Shown here piece after piece: positions 44,733 to 52,501 of a stretch of 64,000 nt of DNA (positions are counted from its first letter, which is position 1; every line of letters begins with the position of its first letter). The position numbers and the translations under genes are program-made. The stretch is from Mycobacteroides chelonae CCUG 47445. GTDB lineage: Bacteria; Actinomycetota; Actinomycetes; Mycobacteriales; Mycobacteriaceae. The stretch covers positions 4,154,001 to 4,218,000 of the forward strand of contig NZ_CP007220.1 of the NCBI RefSeq assembly GCF_001632805.1, written 5' to 3'. Below the pieces are notes generated by a model. That model was not told where the DNA came from and searched no databases. It saw nothing but the letters and a program-made list of their open reading frames with translations.

Positions 44733-46720
44733 GCATCATGACGGTCACCGCACCGGGCATGCTCACGACGGTGCAGGACTGGCCCGGACGCACCGGGTAC
44801 TGGCAGGTGGGTGTGCCACCATCCGGCCCGATGGACGATCTGTCGTTCCGGCTCGGCAACAAGGCCGTCGGCAACTCCGAGGGCGCCCCGGGGCTGGAGG
44901 CGACACTCGCCGGTCCCACCCTGCATTTCACCGAGGACACACTCGTCTGCGTAACCGGGGCACCGGCACTGGTCACCGTGAACGGCAAGCCGGTGCCCCA
45001 GTGGCGTGCCGTCACCGTTCCCGCTGGCGGCACGCTCGCCGTGGGTGCCGCCTCCGACACCGGGATGCGGATCTACGTGCTGATTGCCGGAGGCATCCAG
45101 GTTCCGCACTTCCTGGGCAGCGCAGCCACCTTCACCCTCGGTGGGTTCGGCGGTCCGGCGGGACGTGCCCTGGCTGCCGGAGACGCCCTCCCGCTGGGGC
45201 ACTCCGACGGCACCGAACCGCAGTGCATTCCCGGTGACGCGCAACCGGCCATCGGCCATCACTGGGAGCTCGCGGTCACCGAGGGGCCGCACGGCGCACC
45301 CGACTTCTTCACCCGCAGCGATATCGACGAGCTGCTGTCGACCGACTACGAGGTCCACTTCAACTCCGACCGCACCGGGGTGCGCCTCATCGGCCCCAAA
45401 CCCCAATGGGCGCGCACCGACGGCGGCGAGGCAGGCCTGCATCCGTCAAACATCCATGACAATGCGTATTCCATTGGCGCCCTGGACTTCACCGGCGACA
45501 CCCCCATCTTGCTCGGCCCCGATGGCCCCAGCCTCGGCGGGTTTGTCTGCCCGGTCACGGTGGTTTCGGCCGACCGGTGGAAGCTAGGTCAGCTGCGCGC
45601 GGGCGATACCCTTCGATTCGTCAGAATCGAAGCCTCCCGTAGCGCGTCGCTGCGCTCGATCGGTATCGATCGGCGTGGGCACTGGCCCTCGGTGTTCTCC
45701 ACTCGTGGCGACGGCGACGACGGCGTACTGGCCTACCGTCCGGCGCGTGAGGACGCACCCGATATGACGTACCGGCGCAGCGGCGATGACAACATTTTGG
45801 TCGAATATGGCGACATCACACTGGATTTGGCCTTACGCGCGCGTGTCCACGCATTGCATCAGCGACTCGAGGACACCCACACCAACGGCATCGTCGATCT
45901 GACACCGGGCATCCGTTCGCTGCAGGTGCACTTCGATCCCGACAAGCTGCCCATGGGCAAAGTGCTGGGGCTGCTGGACGATATCGACGAGCATCTGCCC
46001 GCCTCTGACGAGCTAGTAGTGCCCAGCCGCCGGGTCGCCATGCCTCTGTCGTGGGACGACCCCTCGGCCCGCGATGCCATGGAGCGCTATCGCCTGGGCG
46101 TGCGCGCGGATGCCCCGTGGATGCCATGGAACATCGAATTCATCAGGCGCATCAATGGCCTGGACAGCGTCGATGACGTGTATCGCACGGTGTACGACGC
46201 CTCATATCTAGTACTGGGCCTCGGCGATGTTTACCTGGGGGCACCCGTGGCTACCCCCGTCGATCCCCGGCATCGCCTGGTGACCACCAAGTACAACCCG
46301 GCGCGTACCTGGACCCCCGAGAACGCCGTCGGCATCGGCGGGGCGTATCTGTGCATCTACGGCATGGAGGGACCCGGTGGATATCAGCTGGTGGGGCGGA
46401 CCGTGCAGATCTGGAACCATCGGCACCCGGACAATGCCGGCGCGTTCGAACCGGGGACTCCGTGGCTGCTGCGGTTCTTCGACCAGATCAGCTGGTACCC
46501 GGTGAGCTCCGAGGAGCTGCTCGAACTGCGTGATGAGCTTGCCACCGGGCGCGGCACCGGCGGCGTCACGATCACCGACGGTTTGTTTTCCATGGCGGAA
46601 TACTCAACGTTCCTTGCCCAAAACGCGACGTCAATAGGCGAGTTCCGCGATCACCAGCGCTCGGCATACGCGGCCGAGCGCGAAGCATGGAGCACTGCGG
46701 GCGAATTCGCCCGGGTCTAG
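44729..46720 (+). CDS. Urea carboxylase-like carboxyltransferase without biotin modules
   Basis: This 663 aa protein has two domains: AHS2/KipA-like (about 1-300, MTVTAPGMLTTVQDWPGRTGYWQVGVPPSGPMDDLSFRLGN) and AHS1/KipI-like (about 340-600, VEYGDITLDLALRARVHAL, VDLTPGIRSLQVHFDP). This order equals the carboxyltransferase (CT) part of urea/guanidine carboxylase, about 1200 aa, but the ATP-grasp biotin carboxylase and the biotinyl domain are absent. It ends where the CT part normally meets the biotin carrier (FLAQNATSIGEFRDHQRSAYAAEREAW). No allophanate hydrolase follows. It may work with an unlinked carboxylase or as a PxpBC-type amidohydrolase subunit. Confidence 0.92.
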   Translation: MSIMTVTAPGMLTTVQDWPGRTGYWQVGVPPSGPMDDLSFRLGNKAVGNSEGAPGLEATLAGPTLHFTEDTLVCVTGAPALVTVNGKPVPQWRAVTVPAGGTLAVGAASDTGMRIYVLIAGGIQVPHFLGSAATFTLGGFGGPAGRALAAGDALPLGHSDGTEPQCIPGDAQPAIGHHWELAVTEGPHGAPDFFTRSDIDELLSTDYEVHFNSDRTGVRLIGPKPQWARTDGGEAGLHPSNIHDNAYSIGALDFTGDTPILLGPDGPSLGGFVCPVTVVSADRWKLGQLRAGDTLRFVRIEASRSASLRSIGIDRRGHWPSVFSTRGDGDDGVLAYRPAREDAPDMTYRRSGDDNILVEYGDITLDLALRARVHALHQRLEDTHTNGIVDLTPGIRSLQVHFDPDKLPMGKVLGLLDDIDEHLPASDELVVPSRRVAMPLSWDDPSARDAMERYRLGVRADAPWMPWNIEFIRRINGLDSVDDVYRTVYDASYLVLGLGDVYLGAPVATPVDPRHRLVTTKYNPARTWTPENAVGIGGAYLCIYGMEGPGGYQLVGRTVQIWNHRHPDNAGAFEPGTPWLLRFFDQISWYPVSSEELLELRDELATGRGTGGVTITDGLFSMAEYSTFLAQNATSIGEFRDHQRSAYAAEREAWSTAGEFARV

Positions 46721-46723
46721 CAA

Positions 46724-46768
46724 GTGAGCGCCCCGAACCCCTCGCTCGCGAATACCGGGGCGTGTCAC
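46724..46768 (+). terminator. Hairpin after the carboxyltransferase operon
   Basis: CGCCCCG (46729-46735) pairs with CGGGGCG (46756-46762), with outer GTGA/TCAC; TTTGCTG follows. It is a likely terminator for the operon ending at 46720. Confidence 0.6.
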
Positions 46769-46867
46769 TTTGCTGTCTGAATTAACCACCCCGGGCGATC
46801 TTGGTCAAGAGAAATGGGCACACCGACATTTCCAGGGGCCGAAAGTAGCGGCTTTCGCCACACACGG

Positions 46868-46925
46868 CGAGGGCGCACCGTTCGCACACGATCGGGCTGA
46901 GATCTGTGCGTACGGTGCGCCCTCG
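46868..46925 (-). terminator. Long hairpin just downstream of fadB2
   Basis: The 14-bp perfect arms CGAGGGCGCACCGT (46868-46881) and ACGGTGCGCCCTCG (46912-46925) are extended by CGCACA/TGTGCG (46883-46888, 46905-46910). It lies 15 bp past the fadB2 stop. No T-run; likely a hairpin-type terminator or an RNA-stabilising end. Confidence 0.7.
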
Positions 46926-46939
46926 CGCAGTGGGGTGGC

Positions 46940-47809
46940 TTACTTGGCCTTGTACTCGTAGAACCCGATGCCGCTCTTCTTGCCAAGGCGCCCGGCCTCG
47001 ACCATCCGGAGCAACAGCGGCGGGGCCGCATACAGCGGCTCCTTGTACTCGTCGTACATCGAATCGGCGATGAGTTTGAGGGTATCCAGGCCCACCAGGT
47101 CCGAGAGGCGCAGCGGTCCCATCGGGTGCGAGAGACCCGCCACGACAGCCTTGTCGATGTCTTCGACTGTGGCAAAACCAGATTCGGCCATCCGGATGGC
47201 CGCCAACAGGTAGGGAACCAGCAGGAAGTTGACCACGAAACCGGAGCGGTCGGCAGCACGGACAACCTGCTTACCCAGCACCTCGCTGGCGAAGGCCTCG
47301 GTGCGCGCAGCCGCCTCGGGCGTGGTCACCAGCGTCGAGATGAGCTCGACGAGTGGCAGCACCGGCACCGGGTTGAAGAAGTGAAGACCCAGCACGCGGC
47401 CCGGGTTCTTGGTCGCCGCAGCGATCTTCATGATCGGGATGCTGGAGGTGTTCGACGCGAGAACCGCATCGGGATCGGTGATCACCTCGTCGAGCTTGGC
47501 GAAGATCGAGGATTTGATGGACTCGTCCTCGATGACCGCCTCGATGACCAGCTGACGATCGGAGAAATCGGCCAGGTCGGTGGTGAACTTCAGGTTGGCG
47601 ACGGCGGCATCGCGCTCGCGCTCGGTGATCTTCCCCGCAGAGACGCCGCGGTCCAGCGACTTGGTGATGCGGTCGCGACCGGCAGTCGTCAGCGCCTCGG
47701 TGGTCTCGAACACCAGGACGTCGACACCGGCACGTGCCGACACCTCGGCGATACCCGCGCCCATCTGCCCGGCGCCGATAACTCCTACGCGCGTGATTCC
47801 ATCCGTCAT
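46940..47809 (-). CDS. fadB2: 3-hydroxybutyryl-CoA dehydrogenase FadB2
   Basis: This NAD(P)-dependent enzyme interconverts 3-hydroxyacyl-CoA and 3-ketoacyl-CoA, 289 aa. The Rossmann motif is GVIGAGQMGAGIAE (about 9-22). The catalytic His-Glu region is LGLHFFNPVPVLPLVELI, and the C-terminal domain has GFVVNFLLVPYLLAAIRM and HPMGPLRLSDLVGLDTLK. It lies 158 bp downstream of aceA on the same strand, as in M. tuberculosis (Rv0467-Rv0468). It supports fatty acid breakdown feeding the glyoxylate shunt. Strong hairpins flank it on both sides. Confidence 0.96.
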   Translation of the reverse strand: MTDGITRVGVIGAGQMGAGIAEVSARAGVDVLVFETTEALTTAGRDRITKSLDRGVSAGKITERERDAAVANLKFTTDLADFSDRQLVIEAVIEDESIKSSIFAKLDEVITDPDAVLASNTSSIPIMKIAAATKNPGRVLGLHFFNPVPVLPLVELISTLVTTPEAAARTEAFASEVLGKQVVRAADRSGFVVNFLLVPYLLAAIRMAESGFATVEDIDKAVVAGLSHPMGPLRLSDLVGLDTLKLIADSMYDEYKEPLYAAPPLLLRMVEAGRLGKKSGIGFYEYKAK

Positions 47810-47856
47810 CTTCGTGCTACTCCCTGAACATCGTTGTTAGTTTTGACTTTCCAGCA

Positions 47857-47896
47857 CACAGGCCCCGCCCAACGGGATACGTGGGCGGGGCCTGTG
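47857..47896 (-). terminator. Hairpin between aceA and fadB2
   Basis: The 15-bp perfect arms CACAGGCCCCGCCCA (47857-47871) and TGGGCGGGGCCTGTG (47882-47896) have a 10-nt loop. It lies in the 157 bp gap and probably terminates aceA or modulates read-through into fadB2. No T-run is present. Confidence 0.7.
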
Positions 47897-47966
47897 CTGT
47901 CAACTCAGTGGGTCACACCGAGAGTCTTGACGTGGGCGCATTTGCCCGGCTAGAGCTCGGCTCTGC

Positions 47967-49259
47967 TTAGTGGAACTGACCCTCTTCGGTCGAGCCCTTC
48001 AGCGCCGCGGTCGAGGTGTTCGGGTCCACGGTGGTGGCGATCCGGTCGAAGTAACCGGCGCCGACCTCACGCTGGTGCTTGGTGGCGGTGTAGCCACGGG
48101 CCTCGGCCGCGAACTCGCGCTCCTGCAGATCGACGTAGGCGGTCATGCCCTCGCGGGCGTAGCCGTGCGCCAGGTCGAACATCGAGTAGTTCAGGGCGTG
48201 GAAGCCGGCCAGGGTGATGAACTGGAACTTGAAGCCCATGGCCCCCAGCTCCTTCTGGAACTTGGCGATGGTGGCGTCGTCCAGAGCCTGCTTCCAGTTG
48301 AAGGACGGGCTGCAGTTGTAGGACAGCAGCTGATCCGGGAACTCGGCCTTGACGGCCTCGGCGAACTTGCGGGCGACCGCCAGGTCCGGCACACCGGTTT
48401 CCATCCAGATCAGGTCGGCGTACGGGGCATAGGCCTTGGCACGCGCGATACAGGGCTCGATGCCCTTCTGCACGTTGTAGAAGCCCTCGGAGGTGCGCTC
48501 ACCGGTGACGAACGGCTTGTCGCGGTCGTCGACATCCGAGGTGATCAGGGTGGCGGCCTCGGCATCGGTACGGGCGATGACGACGGTCGGGGTGTTGGAC
48601 ACGTCGGCCGCAAGGCGCGCCGAGGTCAGGGTGCGGATGTGCTGCTGGGTGGGGATCAGCACCTTGCCACCGAGGTGGCCGCACTTCTTCTCCGAGGCCA
48701 GCTGGTCCTCCCAGTGGGTACCGGCGGCACCCGCGGCGATCATGGCCTTCTGCAGCTCGTAGACGTTCAGCGCGCCACCGAAACCGGCCTCACCGTCGGC
48801 GACGATCGGCACCAGCCAGTTGTCGACGCTGGTGTCACCCTCGACGCGGGCGATCTCGTCGGCACGCAGCAGTGCGTTGTTGATGCGGCGCACGACGGCC
48901 GGCACCGAGTTGGCCGGGTACAGGCTCTGGTCCGGGTAGGTGTGGCCCGAGAGGTTGGCGTCGCCGGCGACCTGCCAGCCGGACAGGTAGATGGCCTTGA
49001 GGCCGGCACGGACCTGCTGCACGGCCATATTGCCGGTCAGCGCACCCAGCGCGTTGATGTACGAGTCGTCACCCTTGGTGACGCCTTCCCACAGGATTTC
49101 TGCGCCACGGCGGGCCAGGGTGTTCTCCTCGACGACGCTGCCCTGCAGCTCTTCGACCTGGGCGGCGGTGTAGTCGCGGGTGATGCCCTTCCAGCGGGGG
49201 TTGGTGTCCCAGTCCTGCTGGATTTCGGCCGCGGTGCGCGGCTTGCCGACATTCGACAT
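47967..49259 (-). CDS. aceA: Isocitrate lyase (glyoxylate shunt)
   Basis: Isocitrate lyase cleaves isocitrate to glyoxylate and succinate, essential for growth on fatty acids. The 430 aa product carries the catalytic loop KKCGHLGGK (Cys193) and the [14 protein letters not shown] segment ([14 protein letters not shown]), with [22 protein letters not shown] upstream. The size fits the short bacterial ICL1 type. The ATG follows GAGGAG by 5 nt. The upstream gap (49260-49530) holds candidate operators. Its place next to fadB2 and the thioesterase gene matches M. tuberculosis icl1. Confidence 0.98.
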   Translation of the reverse strand: MSNVGKPRTAAEIQQDWDTNPRWKGITRDYTAAQVEELQGSVVEENTLARRGAEILWEGVTKGDDSYINALGALTGNMAVQQVRAGLKAIYLSGWQVAGDANLSGHTYPDQSLYPANSVPAVVRRINNALLRADEIARVEGDTSVDNWLVPIVADGEAGFGGALNVYELQKAMIAAGAAGTHWEDQLASEKKCGHLGGKVLIPTQQHIRTLTSARLAADVSNTPTVVIARTDAEAATLITSDVDDRDKPFVTGERTSEGFYNVQKGIEPCIARAKAYAPYADLIWMETGVPDLAVARKFAEAVKAEFPDQLLSYNCSPSFNWKQALDDATIAKFQKELGAMGFKFQFITLAGFHALNYSMFDLAHGYAREGMTAYVDLQEREFAAEARGYTATKHQREVGAGYFDRIATTVDPNTSTAALKGSTEEGQFH

Positions 49260-49439
49260 TGGTGCTCCTCTGTTACTTGCCCTGGCGTTTGGCTGTCGCA
49301 GACAGATTGTTAACGCCCAGGCATGTTCACTGCGTTGACTGTTACGACGATGTCACAGACCATATGCGCAGGTCCACCCGTTCCCAATGCCAATTTTCGC
49401 TAGGTATTAACGGGCTTTTGCTAACCTTGCGAAGCGGCT

Positions 49440-49510
49440 AATCGTACGCCCGTACTGTTGCTACCGATCGGTAACCAACAATCCCCTGTTCAGAACGCTC
49501 GTACTGTTTA
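49440..49510. promoter_or_regulatory. Operator-like elements upstream of aceA
   Basis: TACCGATCGGTA (49462-49473) is a perfect 12-bp palindrome inside GTT...AAC flanks. CGTACTGTT is repeated at 49451 and 49500. TTTTGCTAACCTTGCGAAG (49418-49436) lies just upstream and vaguely resembles RamB-type A/T-GC sites of icl promoters. The regulator is not identified. Confidence 0.4.
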
Positions 49511-49530
49511 ACCATCGACGCCGCGTCTAG

Positions 49531-50331
49531 TTATCGAGCGAATATCGATGCGAGAGCCTTCACTTCGTCGCCAACGACATATGTGAGCGTTGTAACACTG
49601 CGACCGGGGACGCCGAGCTCGGTTCCGTCCTCGTAGACGTTGGTGATGATTTCGAGCTTGTCTCCCAGCGAAACCGCGGAGTCATGCTCGAGGCTGACCC
49701 GATAGGGACCCGACAGCAGCTCCGGATTCCGCGAGAGGTGATCCTCCACGATGCTCCAGTAAACGGAGTTATTCATGTGGTCGAACAGGTCCATGTCGGT
49801 GAAACGCACCGGGAAATCCCGGACATCGGTCGCGGTCTCACGGTTACCGGGTTTGTTGTAGGGCTTCCACCGCAATCGGTCCACCTCCGTGGTGGACGCG
49901 ACGGTGGCCAGGAAGTCGTCTTCGATACGGGCCGGCCCCTGGGTCTCGCGGCTGACGTGAATCCAGAACGCCTCGGACTCGATAAGGCCGCCCGCTCTGC
50001 CATCCAGCCGCACCCGCATTTGGCACCACCGATTGGAGGTGGCCGAACACCAGCGGCGCAGCCACAGCGCCTCCTTGAACTCAATCGGCCTGATCACGTC
50101 GATCATGGTGCGGCGGACTATCCAGTGCGGGTGGCTGTCCTCCGCCTCCACGCCGCGAAGGTGATCTTGGCCGATGTCCTGGATATGCCGAGCGGCTCCA
50201 TCAAGCCGTAGACGCCCGCCGGAGTCGACGTCGGCGATGCGAACGGGCCAACGCCCCTCGTAGACGTGCGGATGCGCGTGCGGAACCGGCATCATGTCCT
50301 TGTCGAGGCCGGTGCTGGCTTCCACGCTCAC
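49531..50331 (-). CDS. Acyl-ACP thioesterase-like protein (Rv0466-like)
   Basis: This double hot-dog thioesterase has 266 aa from GTG 50331 (MSVEASTGLDKDMMPVPHAHPHVYEGRWPVRI), which follows AAAGGA by 7 nt; the earlier in-frame start adds no family sequence. The N-terminal half has RLRLDGAARHIQDIGQDHLRG and WIVRRTMIDVIRPIEF, and the second half FPVRFTDMDLFDHMNNSVYWSIVEDHL, as in FatA/FatB-type enzymes. It releases fatty acids from acyl carriers. It is adjacent to aceA as in M. tuberculosis and on the same strand, 271 bp upstream. Confidence 0.92.
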   Translation of the reverse strand: MSVEASTGLDKDMMPVPHAHPHVYEGRWPVRIADVDSGGRLRLDGAARHIQDIGQDHLRGVEAEDSHPHWIVRRTMIDVIRPIEFKEALWLRRWCSATSNRWCQMRVRLDGRAGGLIESEAFWIHVSRETQGPARIEDDFLATVASTTEVDRLRWKPYNKPGNRETATDVRDFPVRFTDMDLFDHMNNSVYWSIVEDHLSRNPELLSGPYRVSLEHDSAVSLGDKLEIITNVYEDGTELGVPGRSVTTLTYVVGDEVKALASIFAR

Positions 50332-50538
50332 GGTTCGGTCCTTTCGCGAGGTCACGCCGACTCCCGGCACGACGGAGACTGCGTCAACCGCGCATTCTTC
50401 GCAATCCATCGTCCCACAGTCGAAACCGGTCAAACATCGACGGCGTGTCACAGCGTATTCGGTTGAGGGCCAAACGATCTCGCATGCTTCAAGGCTCGCT
50501 CACGCGGCAAGCTCTCCGCTGGGCCATACGATCACCTG

Positions 50539-51432
50539 GTGGTAGCCACGCGGCCGGAACGTAACAACCGGGTCGGCCGAGGTCTTCTCGCAGCCGCGGG
50601 CCTGCTGTTCGTCATCGCCATCGGTGGACTCGCCATCACCGGCCACACCCTGGTCCGATTCTCCTCGGATGAAGCGGCCGGCTCCTATCCGCTCTGGATG
50701 CCGCTGGCCTCAACACTGATCGTGCTGCTGCTCACGCGCCTGGTACCGCAGCATCTGCCGGCGATCGACCCGCTTGCCGACATCGATCGGCGGCGCCTCA
50801 TCCGTGAGGTATGGGTATTGGTGGGAGCGGCCCTCGCGTTTCCCGCCCTGGTCATCACGGCGACGTCCGCCGGGATACCGCGCGATGCCGTGTACAGCTC
50901 CGTCAAGGTGCTGATGCTTCTGGTGATCCCCCTGTTGGCCTTTCGGATGCTGCGCGGGGACGGCCCCCGGGCTCGGTGGAGCCCCCGCCTGGACCGCACT
51001 CGCATGCTGACGCCGATCGTTCCGGTCGTCGCGTGGATCACACTCGCCCGACTGGGCCCCCTCGCACCGCCCGCCAGCTCCCTGTCCAGCCTGCCTGATC
51101 CCGTCACCGTGGCGGTGGCATCGCTCATCACATTGCTGACCGCGGGCGTGCTCGAGGAGGTGTTCTACCGGGGCTTTGTACAGACCCGCTTGGAGTCATT
51201 GGTGGGCCGCTGGCCGGCCATCGCCACCGCGTCGGTGCTCTTTGCCGGCATGCACCTCGCCTCACACGTCCACGCCACCACCTTGGCCGTGGACCTTGCG
51301 ACCATCGTGGCGGTCCAGGGAACATTCGGCGTGATGCAGGGCTATCTATGGAGCCGATATCGAAACATCTGGGCTCCGATAGCCATTCACATCGCCGTCA
51401 ACCTGATCTACCTCGACATGCTCATCAGCTGA
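50539..51432 (+). CDS. CPBP-family intramembrane metalloprotease
   Basis: The 297 aa integral membrane protein has about eight hydrophobic segments. The CPBP (CAAX protease/bacteriocin-processing) motifs are EEVFYRGFVQTRLE (EExxxR), FAGMHLASH (FxxxH) and the C-terminal AIHIAVNLIYL (HxxxN). Members may cleave prenylated or other membrane proteins; some give phage or bacteriocin immunity. GTG 50539 is the best start; the ribosome site is weak. It is convergent with the gap gene, whose downstream flank contains a transporter-like relic. The substrate is unknown. Confidence 0.9.
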   Translation: MVATRPERNNRVGRGLLAAAGLLFVIAIGGLAITGHTLVRFSSDEAAGSYPLWMPLASTLIVLLLTRLVPQHLPAIDPLADIDRRRLIREVWVLVGAALAFPALVITATSAGIPRDAVYSSVKVLMLLVIPLLAFRMLRGDGPRARWSPRLDRTRMLTPIVPVVAWITLARLGPLAPPASSLSSLPDPVTVAVASLITLLTAGVLEEVFYRGFVQTRLESLVGRWPAIATASVLFAGMHLASHVHATTLAVDLATIVAVQGTFGVMQGYLWSRYRNIWAPIAIHIAVNLIYLDMLIS

Positions 51433-51531
51433 TGATCGTTCCCGCACGCAAAGACACATCACCGCCGCAATGACGCAGAGTCCGGCGGCGACTCGAAAAG
51501 CGTTGTCGTAGTTGCCCTGCTGACCGCGCAG
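51433..51531 (-). pseudogene. Relic of an MFS transporter C-terminus after the gap stop
   Basis: On the minus strand, directly in frame after the TAG stop of gap, the DNA reads LRGQQGNYDNAFRVAA then GLCVIAAVMCLCVRERSSA. A GNYDxAFR motif before a final membrane helix and an Arg-rich end is typical of the last segment of drug-efflux MFS proteins. Gap itself does not end like this, so a transporter fragment probably lies here. No start, no upstream part and no stop before the CPBP gene is seen. Chance similarity is possible. Confidence 0.4.
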
Positions 51532-52335
51532 CTAGACGATGCCTACGCCGGTAAGTACCTGCCAGACCCCGACCACCGCGAAAAGGATGAGCAGCACCAG
51601 TTGTCGGTGGGCAAGCGCCCAATTGTGAACCGGTTCCAGAACGGCTTGAGTCCTCGCCGGAGCGATCACGTAACTGATGAGTGCCACCTCGAAAACGGCG
51701 AGCATCGCGAAGACGAAAACGATGGCAGCCAGAATCTGCGTACCCATTGAGGTTCCCGAGCCGACGATGATGGTGTCGACGAGCAGCACCAGCGGAGGCG
51801 GCGGCATGTATCCGATACCGAGGACCAGGGCGACCCACAGCGCCCCGTTCTCCCAGGCGCCCTTGCCATGGTGAAAAAGACGCCGGAACTTCGACACCAC
51901 AACGGCGATGGCACTTCTGATGCGGCCGACAGACTGGGGTTCGGCGGTCGGCGTCTCTGGATCGAGGACCAAAACCGACGAATCTCCGCCCCCGCCGGCG
52001 GCCACAGGCTGATTCTCTCGCTTGCGCGACCGAAGCCGCACCGCGATCACTACGGCCAGCACAATGCACAGCACACCGGTGCCCAGCTGCAAAGGCTTGA
52101 CCGACGAGCCCGGGTCCGCCGTCGCAAGGTTCTTCGCGAAGGACGCAAAACTCGGGACGAGATGCAGTGCGAAAAGCGCGACAAGGAAGGACGGCACATT
52201 CACGATCAGTGCGCCAACCCAGAAGGCCAGAAGGTTCTGCACCGGTCGAGGTCGCGATATGACCACCAAAATCAGGCCGAGCAGCACCGGATTGAGTGAC
52301 ATCAAAAATGCCAACCCCAACAGTTCGCGCCACAT
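51532..52335 (-). CDS. gap: GPL-addressing membrane protein Gap
   Basis: Gap is an integral membrane protein needed to move glycopeptidolipids to the surface in mycobacteria. The 267 aa product has about six membrane segments in two groups of three: SLNPVLLGLILVVISRP...LLAFWVGALIVNVPSFLVALFAL and PLQLGTGVLCIVLAVVIAVRL, then GIGYMPPPPLVLLVDTIIVGSG...IVFVFAMLAVFEVALISYVIAPA...LVLLILFAVVGVWQVLTGVG. A charged Gly/Arg loop joins them. The position directly downstream of mps2 equals M. smegmatis and M. abscessus. A TAGGGT box 7 nt before the ATG suggests its own leaderless promoter. Confidence 0.88.
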   Translation of the reverse strand: MWRELLGLAFLMSLNPVLLGLILVVISRPRPVQNLLAFWVGALIVNVPSFLVALFALHLVPSFASFAKNLATADPGSSVKPLQLGTGVLCIVLAVVIAVRLRSRKRENQPVAAGGGGDSSVLVLDPETPTAEPQSVGRIRSAIAVVVSKFRRLFHHGKGAWENGALWVALVLGIGYMPPPPLVLLVDTIIVGSGTSMGTQILAAIVFVFAMLAVFEVALISYVIAPARTQAVLEPVHNWALAHRQLVLLILFAVVGVWQVLTGVGIV

Positions 52336-52342
52336 ATCGGTA

Positions 52343-52348
52343 ACCCTA
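52343..52348 (-). promoter_or_regulatory. Leaderless -10 of gap
   Basis: TAGGGT on the minus strand ends 7 nt before the ATG at 52335, in the 166 bp mps2-gap gap. A separate promoter for gap is possible. Confidence 0.45.
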
Positions 52349-52501
52349 CTCTGTTTGCTCGCGAATGGCAGTGCCAGCCGAAATGCGATGAATCATGCTG
52401 GATACACTTATGAGACCGCTAATCATTCCGGCAGTACACAGTCCAAATAACTTAGCCATCATGAATCAACGCGCGTTACGACCCCGACCATTTCTCGCAC
52501 G

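Noticed and set aside
44729..46720. Frameshifted or truncated urea carboxylase
   Set aside because: The gene starts cleanly at an ATGA overlap and ends at the normal CT/carrier boundary with a proper stop, and neighbouring frames show no biotin carboxylase or carrier remnants. It looks like an intact stand-alone form.
47970..49313. 447-codon open frame on the plus strand antisense to aceA
   Set aside because: Its sequence is Gly/Val/Arg-rich with no family pattern and it lies exactly opposite isocitrate lyase, whose motifs are clear. GC-rich third positions create such shadows.
51425..52333. 302-codon minus-strand frame overlapping gap
   Set aside because: It is Arg/Gly/Cys-rich and low-complexity, lies in another frame across gap, and lacks membrane pattern; gap is the real gene.
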